This document shows, in pieces, positions 45,633 to 59,228 of a stretch of 64,000 nt of DNA. The stretch is from the NCBI GenBank assembly GCA_037447655.1, contig JBBHKE010002713.1, positions 1 to 64,000 on the forward strand, given 5' to 3'. The notes beneath the pieces were generated by a model. That model ran no database searches. It worked only from the letters and a program-made list of their open reading frames with translations, and was not told the origin of the DNA. The position numbers and the translations under genes were made by a program. This DNA is from Zygnema cylindricum (lineage: Eukaryota > Streptophyta > Zygnematophyceae > Zygnematales > Zygnemataceae). Position 1 is the stretch's first letter, and each line of letters begins with the position of its first letter.

Positions 45633-48600
45633 CTAGTTACTCTTTAATTTCATACCACACTTCTCCCTGCAGAAAATTAGCTTAGAGGAAGGCACAGGTT
45701 TGGTCATTATGTTTGCTACCATCTCGCTATCTGGTCGGTACTCTAAACTGATTATTTTGTTTTCTACTTTCTCTATAACAAAGCTGAGTCTAATGTCCAT
45801 GTGTTTGGCTTTAAAATGATGTTTAGGATTGGCAAAAATAGCGATCGCTGCCTGATTATCACAAAAAAAATTATGCACACCACTCTTAAGGTGATCAAGC
45901 TCACCAAGCGAATACTTGACCCACATCAATTCTTTTACAGCAGAGCAAGAGGCCATATACTCAGCCTCCATGGTGGACTGAGCAATAACCTTTTGCTGTT
46001 TGCTACTCCAAACAGCAAGCCCCATCACCCACATATAATACATATCCAAATGTACATCTCCTCATTCGAGCATCACCATAACTGGCATCACTCCTAGTAG
46101 TGATGTCAGTATTCTCCCCACCAAAATGCAACCATAGATCCCTAGTTCCTATCAAATATCTAAGGACTCTCTTAGCTGCCTCCCAATCCTTCTTAGTGAG
46201 AGCATTTAAACTTCTACTCAGCACTCCTACAGCTGCAGCTAAATCCGGCTGGGTACAATTCATAAAATAGATTTGGCTTCCCATACTTGCCTGTAAAGAA
46301 TAGTCTGTATGAACTTATGTTCTTCAGGAATTAATTCCTCGTCTAAGACTATGAATCCTTCTTACTCACTCCCCTCACTTCCCTTATTTATCTCCATTGG
46401 AGTTGTACAACTATTAGCTTAATCCATCTAAAATTTTTCCAGCATGTTCTCTATTGCTTCCTTTTGAGTAAATTTTATAATCTTTATTTCTCGGTCTCTT
46501 CCTACTTGAATTCCCAAAAAATATTTTGCTTCCCCTATATCCTACATTTCAAATCTCCCCTTAAGATCGTTTTTCAGTTTATGTATTTTTTCCATTGATT
46601 TACTTAAAACAAAGAAATCATCAACATAAATTGCAATAAATATAACACCTTCCTCATCTTCAAAAACATAGATTGAGTGATTTGAGCTGATCCGGATATA
46701 TCCCAGACCGGTAAGAAACTCATCAAGCTTCTTATTCCACTGTCGAGGGGCGTGTTTGAAACCATAAAGAGATTTAATCAGGCGGCATACCTTACTCTCC
46801 TCTCCTTCCTCCACAAATCCTTCGGGTTGTCGCATGAAGATCTCCTCTTCCAATTCTCCATGCAAAAAGGTTGTCTTGATGTCCATCTGGTGCACCTCTA
46901 TGTCTTCCGCTGCAGTTAGACTTAGAAATATGTGGACAGAGGGAAATCTGACGACCTGGGCAAAGGTTTCCTCGTAGTCGATTCCTTCTTTCTGTGTAAA
47001 TCCTTTTGCCACTAATTGAGCTTTGTAACACTCAATGGTGTTATCCAGGTTCAGTTTTAATTTGAAAACCCACTTACAACCGATTGGTTTTCAGTTAGGT
47101 GGACAGTCCACCAGTTCCCACGTATCGGCTGCTATAATTCACGCCATCTCGTCATTGATGGTTGTCTTCCACCGGTTCTTTTCTGGACAAGTCATCGCCT
47201 CTCTATAAGTTTGAGGTTCATTTTGATGAGATAGTTTTGTTACCTTGTTATTAACCTGTTTTTCTTCCAATCCTTTGCTACTTCTCCTTCCCCCCTCAAA
47301 ATCTGTGGCCGGAATAGATGGTTTCCGTGGGTTCTTTCAAACAATCTCGGCTTCTCCCCTATCTTTTGATTCCGAATCAATTTCCACCACGTCTTCAGCT
47401 TCGGGTAGAGTTGTCATTGGAGTTTCAGCAGCCGAGTCCTTTTCGGTATGTTTTGTACTTGCAAGAATGTCATCCTCTCTAAAACCTGGAAAGTTAGGAA
47501 GCTCAAAGTCATCAGAATTTTCTGACTCTAATCTGATTTTTACTGACTTTGTATACTTGAAGGGATCGACAGACTTTCCTTCATCCATAACTACTAGATG
47601 CTTTACTAAGATTGTATCTTCCCTTTTTAGATCATAAACTCTATATCCTTTAACATCCTCATCATATCCTAATAAGTATCCTGATTTTCCTTTAGAATCT
47701 AGCTTCTAATTAGACCGATCTGTATCTAGACTAAATACTTGACTCTCGAAAACCTTTAAGTGAGATATGTCTGCTTTTCGGCCGATCCATCTCTCATAAA
47801 GCGTTTGACCTTCAATAGCTGAAGTAATAACTCTATTTTTGAGGTAATTAGCACAGTCCATTGCTTCTGCCCAAAACCTTTTTCCTATCTTCTTATCCGA
47901 CAACATACTTCTAGCACTATCACTTAGTGTCCTATTTAATCTTTCAGCTACCCCATTCTGTTCTGGGTTTTCTAGAACTGTCTTTTGGTGTTGGACTCCA
48001 TCTTCCCTCAAAAAATCCTCAAACTAGTTAGAAGTATACTCTCCCCCATTGTCACTCCTTACTCTCTTGATTGGAGTTTCATGGAGTTTTTCGCTCCATG
48101 TTTTATATAGTCTAAAACAATCCTGAGTTTCTGACTTGTTTTTCAAAAAATACACCTTGGAATACCGAGACCAATCATCAGTGATAGTCATCATAAATCT
48201 CTTCTCCCCCCCGGTGAAGGCACTTTGGCCGATCCCCAAATATTTGTGTGTACTAAATGAAGAATTTTTTCTCCCTTATAGGTGGTTGTTTTGGGAAAGG
48301 GTAATCTGTGTGCTTTACCTTGAGCACATCCACTACAATCACTTAGATTCTCAATCTCACTGAACTGAATCCCTTCCACCACTCCCATATTGTTCATCTC
48401 TCTTAGCTTATCTAGATTCACATGCCCAAGCCTCTTATGCCATATCATTATATCATGAACACAAACATAATAAAGTTTCTTCTTTTCATTGCTTAAAATC
48501 AGCCTAAACATCCCTTGGTTACCTTTTTCAGCAGTGAAATAAACTTCCTCCTCAAAAGTAGCAGTAAAGACTCCTATCCTAGTGCTACTATCAAAACCCT

Positions 48601-49989
48601 TATCGTCTAATACAAACGTAGAGATAAGGTTTTTGTTCAGCTCCGCAATGAACAATACATCGGATAATGTAACTATGGATGTCTTTCCTTCTACTAACAC
48701 TTTCAGATCTACCGATCCTACAAGAGTAGTAGTGACTATCCTCTTATCCCCGTACTCTATCTCTACGGTGGGAATTTTTCTTATCTTAGTGAATAGGTGT
48801 TTATCTTTACACATGTGCATGGATGCACCTCAATCTACAATCCATCGGGCTTCACCTTTCAATTCACCGAATGCAAATTTCTGCTTTTGTGGAATTTCTA
48901 CCTCGTTTGTCGCTTCCAACTCCTCATCCAATAAGAGTTCATGGTCCTCGTCCTCGGATTTCGCATCATCTACCAATGTCACAAAGGCCTTTTTCTTTCC
49001 TCTCGAGGTTCCACCGCTCTGCCCCTCCTTTAATTGAAACTCGGTTAGCTTAGTGCACTCCGCCATATAGTGCCCCGGTTTCTTACAGAAATGACATTAA
49101 CCCTTGGGAGGCCTTCGTCCGAACTCGTCGGTCTGATTTTTTACTCCCCCCCTCCGTAATTTCTGACCGGTCTCCGGGAATCCTTGTTCCTCCAATCGGT
49201 CCGAGCTATCAAGGCTTGCCCACTCTTTCCTCCCCTTGATCTCAATTAATTCTCCCGAACGAGAATCATTCCTACCACTGAGTTCCATATCCACCTTGAG
49301 TCCGGCAAGTCCTGCACACTGTTGACTATGTTCTGGAACTCATCGGGTAGCTTATTCAGTAGATAGTTAACCTTTTCTTTTTCACTAAAATCTTTTCCAG
49401 CACTCTCTAGCTCCATAAAAAGTGTTGCAAGCTCATTGCAAAAATCCAACATCTTCCCCCCATTGTATACATACTCCTTAACTTTTTGATCAGCCGACAG
49501 TTGTTGCTTAATCGTACCATTTCGATTTATCTCTATGAGAGCCATCCAAGGATCGGATGCCCTTTCTACCTGGAAATGAGGACATGCAAGTCCTTTAGTA
49601 AGATGGCGGAGGATGAAGTGCTTTGCCGCCATATTGTTGAAGTCCTAGGTATCACCATCATTCTCGTCGTTCCTCGGAATAGATGACATGAATGCCGAAC
49701 CAGTTGCTATTCGTGTGGTCGTCTCCTTCTCCTTTCCTTTTTCCACCATCTCTCTTTCCTTTGTCTCCTCCGATGAAGATGGATCTGCATCTCTAGTGAA
49801 TGTGCCTCCTGTAAAACCTAGAGGTATCCCAAGACTGGATGGACGCCTCACCCGGCCACTCACTATTCCCCAAAACCGTTTCTCACATAGAGCGATTGTC
49901 ATCATACTTTCCCAGTATATGAAGCCAGCTCCATTGAATGTGGGTACCCTAGATGGTGGGCCCATAAAATGCAACTGTGAGACCCCCAT
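45633..49989 (-). pseudogene. A5 gag-pol polyprotein, decayed
   Basis: The start codon inside the LTR is kept (MGVSQLHFMGPPSRVP, ATG at 49987-49989). Gag, zinc knuckle (the first cysteine region is broken by a stop near 49100), protease (the DSG region is damaged by a stop near 48830), integrase, RT (IYVDDFFVLS) and RNase H are recognisable, but split over about ten frames by stops and frameshifts. Open pieces include 48191-48820 (209 codons, protease to integrase N-end), 46542-47012 (RT) and 45633-46049 (RNase H). Not functional. Confidence 0.9.
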
Positions 49990-50672
49990 AGGACCTCAAA
50001 GTAGGCAGCTCACACGAAGCCTCTAAAATAACCCTGACCCCTTTGTCTTTGAGCACGAATAACTGCCACCCTGGCAAAAAAATTCTTTGACCACCTTCAC
50101 CGCTGTGAAGGCAAGACTCCCCTAAGTCGATAGCAAAAAGAATCTCTGAATTTTCCCTGTGAGCTGTAAGTTTTGGAGGGTCAAAGTTAACCTTTTATAC
50201 ATAAGCTTTTTGGGAGAGAGGGTCATATCTACCAAATTTTTCTAAGTCCTATCTCTCTCTAAAACTCTATCTTTTGACGTACGGCACCAATCATATTACT
50301 CTACCGTACATAAAGGTACAGCTACTGGTGTACTATATGTACGAACATTGTACGACATGACCAAAAAGTCGACACGTGTCTTTTTTGGATTCGTTTTCGT
50401 AATCCCTGAAGATGCCGAAATCCAATGTCGTGGTGCCACGTGTGGCGGCGACCATAAACCGCCGAAATATTCTTCCACGATCTCGGCATTCTTTTCGGCC
50501 GTCCGATTGAATGTCGATTTTAATCATAGCCGTCATAAATATTTGCGATGTATTTGTTTCGCTATCGAAACAAATGCGCGGTACTTATTTATTCTCCGTA
50601 CTCGTAATCCCTACTTTTTATAACTGACTCTATGTATTCCGTATATAGTTTTTGTTAAATGAATTAGCCTAT

Positions 50673-51721
50673 TGAAACTCTGAGACCTCCATAAGTCCTC
50701 AGAGTGGACAGCTTCCAAGAAGCCTCTAGGATAATCCTGACCCCTTTGTGTTTAAGCAAAAATAACTGCCACCCTGGCAGACAAAAACTCTGACCAACTT
50801 CTTCCCTGTGAAGGCAAGACTCCCCTGAGTCGATAGCAAAAAGAATCTCTGAATTTGCTCCCCTGAGCAGTAAGTTATGGAGGGTCAAAGTTGACCTTTT
50901 GTACAGAAGCTCTCTGGGAGAGAGGGTCCTATCTTCTAATTTTTCTAAGTCCTATCTCTCTCACAGACTCTATCTACTGATGTACGGAACCAATCAGAAT
51001 TGAGTTCCGTACGCAAAAGTACAGCTGCCGGTGTACTTTATGTACGGACATTGTACGACATGGCCAAAATGTCGACACATGTCAAATCCGGATTCGGTGC
51101 CATAATCTCCGGAGATTCCACAATCCAACGGAATTTTGCCACGCGTCATCCGATGTGGCGATGGCCACAAACCGCCGAAACCTTCCTCCGCGATCTCGGC
51201 GCTAATCCCGGCCGTCCGATTAAATTCGGCTTTAATCGTAGCCGTAATAAATACATGCGCGGTATTTGTTTCATTTACGAAACAAATGCGCGGTACTGAT
51301 TTTTGTCCGTACCGTAAGTCGTACATTATATATTACTAGATCTATGTATCCCTTAATTCATTTCAGTTAAATGGTTTATCGCACGTATACATATTTAAAT
51401 ATATATCAAACTATATGCTACGTAACACTACCGCTAGACTTAACGGCTAAGGCTACCGGCTATATCCTATCTGCCGTCCGGAAGGTACAAGGATCAAATC
51501 CTGCCGCCGGCACATACCTTATAATTAAATAAATAAACCCTAACATAAAATTCCCGTAAACCTCAGGATAGCCAAGGTAGCCATGGCTCTAGCTTCCTCT
51601 CCAATTTCTCAGTGACTGCGACAAGTTTGAGAGTTGGAGAGAGAAGTTAGAGATAGACTGCCTCGACTTCTATATTTCTTTTCAGACCTAGAAAATACTA
51701 ATAAAACCATTAGTTTCTACA
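50673..51721 (-). repeat. A6 3' LTR
   Basis: 1049 bp, same ends as the 5' LTR. Followed on the pol side by the polypurine tract 51722-51734. Confidence 0.95.
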
Positions 51722-51734
51722 CTCCCCTTATTTT

Positions 51735-54700
51735 CTAGTCAATCTTTAATTTCAGACCACACTTCTCCCTGCAAAAAATTAACTTAGGGGAAAGCACAGG
51801 TTTGGTCATCATATCTGCTACCATCTCACTATCTGGTCTGTACTCTAAACTGATTATTTTGTTTTCTACTTTCTCTCTAACAAAGCTGAGTCTGATGTCC
51901 ATGTGTTTGGCTTTAAAATGGTGTTTAGGATTGGCAGAAATAGCGATTGCTGCCTGATTATCACAAAATATTTTTTGCACACCACTCTTAAGGTGACCAA
52001 GCTCACCAAGCAAAGACTTGACCCACATCAATTCTTTTACAGCATAGCAAGAGGCCATATACTCAGCCTCCATGGTGGACTGAGCAATAACCTTTTGCTG
52101 TTTGCTACTCCAACAGCAAGCCCCATCACCCACATATAATACATATCCAGAAGTACATCTCCTCATCGGAGCATCACCATAACTGGCATCACTCCAAGTA
52201 GTGATGTCAGTATTCTCCCCACCCAAATGCAACCATAGATCTCTAGTTCCTACCAAGTATCTAAGGACTCTCTTAGCTGCCTCCCAATCCTTCTTAGTGG
52301 GAGCATTTAGACTTCTACTCAGCACTCCTACAGCTGCAGCTAAATCCGGCCGGGTACAATTCATAAAATAGATTAGACTTCCCACTACTTGCCTGTAAGG
52401 AATAGTCTGCATGAACTTCTGTTCATCAGGAGATAATTCCTCGTCTAAGACTATGACTCCTTCTTCCTCACTCCCCTCACTTTCCTTCTTCAACTCCATT
52501 GGAGTTGTACAACTATTAGCTTTATCCATTTGAAAATTTTCAAGCATGTTCCCTATTGCTTCCTTTTGAGTCAATCTTATAATTTTCCTTTTTCGGTCTC
52601 TCTCTACTTGAATTCCCAAAATATATTTTGCTTCCCCCATATCCTTCATTTCAAATCTCCCCTTAAGATCGGTTTTCAGTTTATTAATTTTTTCCATTGA
52701 TTTACTTAAAACAAGCAAATCATCAACATAAATTGCAATAAATATAAAACCTTCCTCATCTTCGAAAACATAGATTGAGTGATCTGAGCTGATCCGAATA
52801 TATCCTAGACCGGTAAGAAACTCATCAAGCTTCTTATTCCACTGTCGAGGCTCCTGTTTCAAACCATAAAGAGATTTAATCAGCCGGCATACCTTACTCT
52901 CCTCTCCTTCTTCCACAAACCCTTCGGGTTGTCGCATGAAGATCTCCTCTTCCAATTCTCCATGCAAAAAGGCTGTTTTGATGTCCATCTGGTGCACTTC
53001 CATGTCTTCCGCCGCTGCTAAACTGAGAAGTATGCGGACGGAGGGAAATCTGACCACCGGGGGAAAGGTTTCCTCGTAGTCAATTCTTTCATTTTGTGTA
53101 AATCCCTTTGCCAGTAATCTGGCCTTGTAGCGCTCGATTGTGTTATCTGGGTTCAGTTTTAGTTTGAAAACCCACTTACAATCGATTGGTTTTCGGTTAG
53201 GTGGACAGTCCACCAGCTCCTAAGTATCGGCTGCCATGATTGAAGCCATCTCCTCATTGATGGCTGTCTTCCACCGGTTTCTTTCTGGACAAGTCATCGC
53301 CTCTCCATAAGTTTGAGGTTCATCTTGATGAGATAGTTTAGTTACCTTGTTATTAACCTGTTTTTCTTGCAGTCTTTTGCTACTTCACCTCCCCCCTTCA
53401 AAATCTGAGGCCGGAATAGATGGTTCTCGTGGATTCTTTCGAACAAACTCGGCTTCTCCCCTATCCCTTGATTCCGAATCAATTTCCACCACGTCTTCCG
53501 CTTCGGGTAGAGTTGTCACTGGAACTTCCACAGCCGAGTCCTTTTCGGTCTGATTTGTACCTGCAAGAATGTCATCTTCTCTAAAACTTGGATAGTTAGG
53601 AAGCTCAAAGTCATCGGAATTTTCTGACTCAAATCTGATTTTTACTGGCTTCGTATATTTGAAGGGATCCACAGATTTTCCTTCATCCATAACTACTACA
53701 TGCTTTACTAAGATTATATCTTCCCTTTTTAGATCATAAACTCTATATCCTTTAACATCCTCATCATATCCTAATAAGTATCCCGGTTTTCCTTTAGGAT
53801 CTAGCTTCCAATTGGACCGATCAGTATCTAGACTGAATACTTGACTGCCGAAAACCTTTAAGTGAGATATGTCTGGTTTCCGGCCTGTCCATCTCTCATA
53901 AGGTGTTTGATCTTTTATAGTTGAAGTAAGAACTCTATTCTTGAGGTAATTGGCACAGTTCATTGCTTCTGCCCAAAACCTTTTTCCTATCTTTTTATCG
54001 ACAACATACTTCTAGCACTATCACTTAGTGTTCTATTTAACCTTTCAGCTACCCCATTCTGTTCAGGATTTTCTGGAACTGTCTTTTGGTGTTGGACCCC
54101 ATCTTCCCTCAGAAAAACCTCAAACTGGTTAGAAGTATACTCTCCACCATTGTCACTCCTTACTCTCTTGATTGAAGTTTCATGGAGTTTTTCGCTCCAT
54201 GCTTTATATTGTCTAAAACAATCCTCAGCTTCTGACTTGTTTTTCAAAAAATACACCCGGGAATACCGAGACCAATCATTAGTTACAGTCATCATAAATC
54301 TCTTCCCCCCCGGTGAGGGCACTCTAGCCGGTCCCCAAATATCTGTGTGTACTAGATCTAGAAGTTTTTCTCCCTTGTAGGTGGCTGTTTTAGGAAAGGG
54401 TAATCTGTGTGCTTTACCTTGAGCACACCCACTACAATCACTTATATTATCACTCTCACTGAACTGAATCCCTTCCACCACTCCCATCTTTTTCATCTCT
54501 CTTAACTTATCTAGATTCACATGCCCAAGCCTCTTATGCCACATCATAATATCATGAACACCTGCATAATAAAGTTTCTTCTTTTCATTACTTAAAACCA
54601 GCCTAAACATCCCATGGCTACCTTTCTCAGCAATGAAATAGACATCCTCCTCAAAACTAGCAGTAAAGACTCCTTCCCTAGTGCTAGTGAAAAAACCCTT

Positions 54701-56091
54701 ATCATCTAATACTAATGTAGAGATAAGGTTTTTGTTCAGCTCCGGAATAAACAATACATCGGAGAATGTTAATATAGATGTCTTTCCTTCTACTAACACT
54801 TTAAGATCTACCGATCCTACAAGAGTAGTGGTGACTATCCTCCCATCCCCGTACTCTTTCTCTACGGTGGGAATCTTTCTTATCTTAGTGAACAGGTGCC
54901 TATCCTTACACATGTGCATTGAGGCACCTGAATCTATAATCCAACCTGCTTCACCTTTCAATCCACCGTAAGCACATTTATGCCTTCGTGGAATTTGGAC
55001 CTCATTTTTCGCCTCCAACTCCTCATCCAAAAGGAGCTCATCGTCCTCGTCCTCGGATTCCGCCTCAAGTACCTGTGTGACAAGGGCCTTTTTCTTTCCT
55101 CTCGGGGTACCACCGGTCTGCCCCTCCTTTAACCGAAGCTCGGTTAGCTTAGTGCACTCTGCCATATAGTGCCCCGGTTTCTTACAAAAATGACAAAAAC
55201 CTTTGGGAGCCCTTGGTTCAAACTCGTCGGTCTGTTTTTTCTGCTCCCTACCCCCATAGTTTCCGACCGGTTTTCGGGAATCCCTGTTCCTCCAATCAGT
55301 CGCTGTTGCCAAGGCTTGGCCACTCTTCCCTCCCCTTCGGATCTCAATTGTATTCTCTTGAACGAGAATCATCCCTACCACTGAGTTCCATATCCACCTT
55401 GAGTCAGGCAAGTCCTGCACACGGTAAACTATGTTCACCAACTCATCAGGTAACTTCATCAGTAAACAGTTAACCTTTTCTTTTTCACCAAAAATTTTTC
55501 CCGCACTCTCTAGCTCCATGAAGAGTGTAGCAAGCTCATTGCAAAAATCCAACATATTTCCCCCTTTGTATACATACTCCTTAACTTTCTGATCAGCCAA
55601 CTGTTGTTGCTGAATCGTACCACTTCGGTACATCTCTATAAGAGCCATCCAAAGATCGGATGCCCTTTCTACCTGCAAATGAGGATATGCAAGTCCTTGA
55701 GTGAGATGGCGTAGGATGAAGTGCTTTGGCGCCATATTGTTGAAGTCCCAGGTTTCAGAATCATTCTCCTCGTTCCTCGGAATAGGTGACATGAATGCTA
55801 AACCAGTTGCTATTGGTGTGGTCGCCTCCTTCTCCTTTCCTTTGTCCACCACCTCTCCTTCCTTTGTTTCCTCCGTTGAAGGTGAATCCTCTTTTTGGTG
55901 AATCTGCTTCCTCCAAACCCTGGAGGAATTCCAAGACTTGATGGACGCCCCAATCGTCCACTCACTATCCCCCAAAACCTTTTTTCGCATAGAGCTCCTA
56001 TCATCATACTTTCCTAGTATATGAAGCCAGTTCCATTAAAGATTGGTACCCTAGAGGGTGGGCCCATAACCTGAAACTCTGAGACCTCCAT
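51735..56091 (-). pseudogene. A6 gag-pol polyprotein with five lesions
   Basis: Collinear with A4 and only 2 bp shorter (4357 against 4359). Lesions seen by comparison with A4: TAG at 56014-56016 (a Trp codon in A4), a 1-bp loss near 55895, a 1-bp loss near 54000, TGA at 53385-53387 and TAG at 53220-53222 (Trp in A4). All catalytic motifs remain readable: zinc knuckle CHFCKKPGHYMAEC, DSGAS, integrase HHCC and DDE, IYVDDLLVLS, RNase H. Glu is present where A4 has its stop. The longest open pieces are 53987-55990 (gag to integrase) and 51735-53213 (RT and RNase H, 492 codons). Not able to make a full polyprotein. Confidence 0.93.
56057..56071 (-). promoter_or_regulatory. A6 primer-binding site (half-tRNA type)
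   Basis: GGTTATGGGCCCACC in the element's sense, identical to A4. The equivalents in A3 (31607-31621), A5 (49955-49969) and A2 (25328-25342) keep 14, 13 and 13 of 15 bases. Confidence 0.85.
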
Positions 56092-57120
56092 AAGTCCTCA
56101 GAGTGGACAGCTTCCAAGAAGCCTCTAGGATAATCCTGACCCCTTTGTGTTTAAGCAAAAATAACTGCCACCCTGGCAGACAAAAACTCTGACCAACTTC
56201 TCCCCTGTGAAGGCAAGACTCCCCTGAGTCGATAGCAAAAAGAATCTCTGAATTTGCTCCCCTGAGCAGTAAGTTATGGAGGGTCAAAGTTGACCTTTTG
56301 TACAGAAGCTCTCTGGGAGAGAGGGTCCTATCTTCTAATTTTTCTAAGTCCTATCTCTCTCACAGACTCTATCTACTGATGTACGGAACCAATCAGAATT
56401 GAGTTCCGTACGCAAAAGTACAGCTGCCGGTGTACTATATGTACGGACATTGTACGACATGGCCAAAATGTCGACACATGTCAAATCCGGATTCGGTGCC
56501 ATAATCTCCGGAGATTCCACAATCCAACGGAATTTCGCCACGCGTCATCCGATGTGGCGATGGCCACAAACCGCCGAAATCTTCCTCCGCGATCTCGGCG
56601 CTAATCCCGGCCGTCCGATTAAATTCGGCTTTAATCGTAGCCGTAATAAATACATGCGCGGTATTTGTTTCATTTACGAAACAAATGCGCGGTACTGATT
56701 TTTGTCCGTACCGTAAGTCGTACATTATATATTACTGGATCTATGTATCCCGTAATTCATTTCAGTTAAATGGTTTATCGCACGTATACATATTTAAATA
56801 AATATCAAACTATATGATACGTAACACTACCGCTAGACTAAACGGCTAAGGCTACCGGCTATATCCTATCTGCCGTCCGAAAGGTACAAGGATCAAATCC
56901 TGTCGCCGGCACATACCTTTTAATTAAATAAATAAACCCTAATATAAAATTCCCGTAAACCTCAGGATAGCCAAGGTAGCCATGGCTCTAGCTTCCTCTC
57001 CAATTTCTCAGTGACTGCGACAAGTTTGAGAGTTGGAGAGAGAAGTTAGAGATAGACTGCCTCGACTTCTATATTTCTTTTCAGACCTAGAAAATACTAA
57101 TAAAACCATTAGTTTCTACA
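56072..57120 (-). repeat. A6 5' LTR
   Basis: 1049 bp, ends TGAAACTCTG (left) and TTTCTACA (right) on the plus strand. It encodes the first codons of gag (ATG at 56089-56091). Confidence 0.95.
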
Positions 57121-58183
57121 CCTATATGTTAACGTTTATATATTTATGAAACCCTATATCGTTAACCACTAATCTTAGGCTAAATGGATGAGGCTTTTGG
57201 CAGCCGGCGGCATTATCCATCCGTAGGTACTAGGATAAAATCCTGTAGGCGGCAACTATCGTTTTAGTAAATCAACTACTTGACTACCCCGTAAATCTCT
57301 GGATAGCATAGGCAGCCATGGCGCTAACTTCCTCTCCAACTTCTCAGTGACTGCAACAAGTGTGGGAGTTGAGAGAGAAGTTAGAGACACACTGCCTCGG
57401 CAAGTGTGGGAGTTGGAGGGAGAAGTTAGAGACAGACTGCCTCGGCTTCTTTTCCTGCACTTTATTTTATACCTAGAAAATACTAAAAGAACCATCAATT
57501 TCTACAAGGCTTAGGTGTTGGCACTTAGTATATTTTACAATTTTCAAAGTGTAGGAATTTCGAGTATTGAAGATTTTCTACAACCATTCTTTTGTTTGTA
57601 AAATTCTCAGGACAGCTTACAGGCGATTTTCTTCCTTAGCGTGAAGCCTGTAGTTTTCTCTTGTAAAGCCCTTCATAATAATCTATACAGCTTTGGCCAA
57701 GACTTGCACGGATTCCCTTCACCTCGTTTCGCCCTTTTGAGTTGATTTCGAACGCGATCTCGCAACACAAATATATTTTAAGTGGATGAACCTTAATTAG
57801 TGTGGAATTTGCATGTTGGGAATATCATTTTCTAGTTTTTTATTTCGTGTAACTGTGTATTCATTTCTATGTGTCTTATGCGCATGCTTTGAGTTTGCTT
57901 ATCTTAAACCTCGTAAGTGTTTTGCATATTAGCATTTTCAATTTTTGTTTGTTTTTTTATTTGATTTTGTTTTGATTTTTTCTTTTTGAGTCTAATTTCC
58001 GATTGTTTTCAATAGGATAACTGCTGTAAGGAATACAAATAGATCGTGTGGCCTAGTGGTCATCCATCTGCTTAGTATTCCTGCACTTTGAAAATTGTCT
58101 CTGGTTAGATATATTTCAATTTCAGTTTTCTTATGATAAAATATATATTTATTTATAAATATATATATTTCAGTTTTATTTTG

Positions 58184-58187
<4 letters not shown>

Positions 58188-58243
<56 letters not shown>
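58188..58243. repeat. (TA)n microsatellite
   Basis: Uninterrupted TA dinucleotides for about 55 bp. A second shorter run lies at 58387-58412. Confidence 0.95.
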
Positions 58244-58245
<2 letters not shown>

Positions 58246-58592
58246 AGAAATACATTTTTATAAAACTTATACTTTCAATTTCCAGTTTACTGTCCCCAAG
58301 TTTTGGAGGCAGTTTGTATCTTTTAGATATGTTTTAAGTATATTTCTTTTTTCAGTTTTAACTTCTCATTTCAGTTTGCTTTTGAAATATATATATATAT
58401 ATATATATATTATTTATATTTTCATTATTCGCTTTATAACCCTAAAATATCTATGTTTTCCACTTTGTATACTCACTAAGGCATTGTCCTCTTTTATTTC
58501 TTTTGTGGAGTGTTTTTATCTATTGGATCTCTAAGCGAGTGGTGATCGTGGAGCGGATTGGGAAGGGAAGCTCTGCAAAACTCTAGCTGTAA

Positions 58593-58722
58593 CAATCACC
58601 TGCGGTTCACTTTTGACAATCACTAGATTGTTAAAAGTGTTATGTGAGTATCACAATGCACCTGCGGTTCACTTTTGACAATCACTAGATTATTAAAAGT
58701 GTTATGTAAGTATCACAATGCC
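58593..58722. repeat. Tandem 62-bp duplication containing a hairpin
   Basis: CCTGCGGTTCACTTTTGACA starts at 58599 and again at 58661. Each unit includes CACTTTTGACAATC … GATTGTTAAAAGTG (second copy GATTATTAAAAGTG), which folds with one or two mismatches around ACTA. Confidence 0.85.
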
Positions 58723-59228
58723 TTGCTGGTGCAGGAGAATGTTAGGATAGTTGGTTGATTGTTAGAGGGAACGAGATTGGAGTGGATTTGCTAGAATCCA
58801 TTCATATTGAGCATTATATATTTCCAGCTTTCGATGCTTGATATCAGGCCTTGAGTAGCCTTGGCTCAGTTTGCTTAGCTTGGTGTTCGATTTCTTCCTT
58901 AGATGTTGCCGTTGGTGGCATTGGTTAGTTCTTTTGTGGATTGTGCCGCTTTAGATATGCAATAGTGAGTGCTTCGAAAGTAATTTTTTTGCCTTTATAG
59001 ATTTGGCCCTTCGGTCTTGCACCTTGTTTGCAAGGTACAAGTTTTAGTAATACAGCTTTTTGATAGATCTGGCCATCGAGGCCCTATTACAAACTGTGTG
59101 GTTGATTGGATACGTGTGTGGTGTGGCTTGGCATTTGAAGCATCTCAGATAGAACGCATCGGCTGTCGGGTCATCATTCAGTTCTGTCTTTCTTATGCCC
59201 ACCGATTGGGATAATCTTTATTATCCTT

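Larger units (their letters stand above)
50673..57120 (-). mobile_element. Ty1/copia family A, copy A6, full length, nested in the A5 LTR
   Basis: 6448 bp. 3' LTR 50673-51721, polypurine tract 51722-51734, gag-pol 51735-56091, primer site 56057-56071, 5' LTR 56072-57120. A perfect target duplication CCTAT lies at 50668-50672 and 57121-57125. The two 1049-bp LTRs differ at about 13 positions by hand count, so its age is similar to A4, its closest relative here. Confidence 0.96.
44567..57506 (-). mobile_element. Ty1/copia family A, copy A5, full length but decayed, interrupted by A6
   Basis: Minus strand. 3' LTR 44567-45619, pol/gag 45633-49989, primer site 49955-49969, 5' LTR 49970-50672 continuing at 57126-57506. 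A perfect 5-bp target duplication AGGCT lies at 44562-44566 and 57507-57511. Without A6 and its duplication the element is about 6.49 kb, close to A4. Coding decay makes it older than A4 and A6. Confidence 0.95.
57512..59228. other. Non-coding; (TA)n microsatellites and duplicated hairpin
   Basis: No gene is seen. (TA)n tracts lie at 58188-58243 and 58387-58412. A 62-bp unit is tandemly duplicated at about 58593-58722. Near 58046 a perfect A-box-like word TGGCCTAGTGGT occurs without a good B box. The region may hold the LTR or leader of the Gag-like element that follows, but no LTR ends could be fixed. Confidence 0.5.

Noticed and set aside
58040-58110. Possible tRNA-derived SINE (A-box TGGCCTAGTGGT)
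   Set aside because: No good B box (only GGTTAGATATA) at the right distance and no poly-A or target duplication seen.
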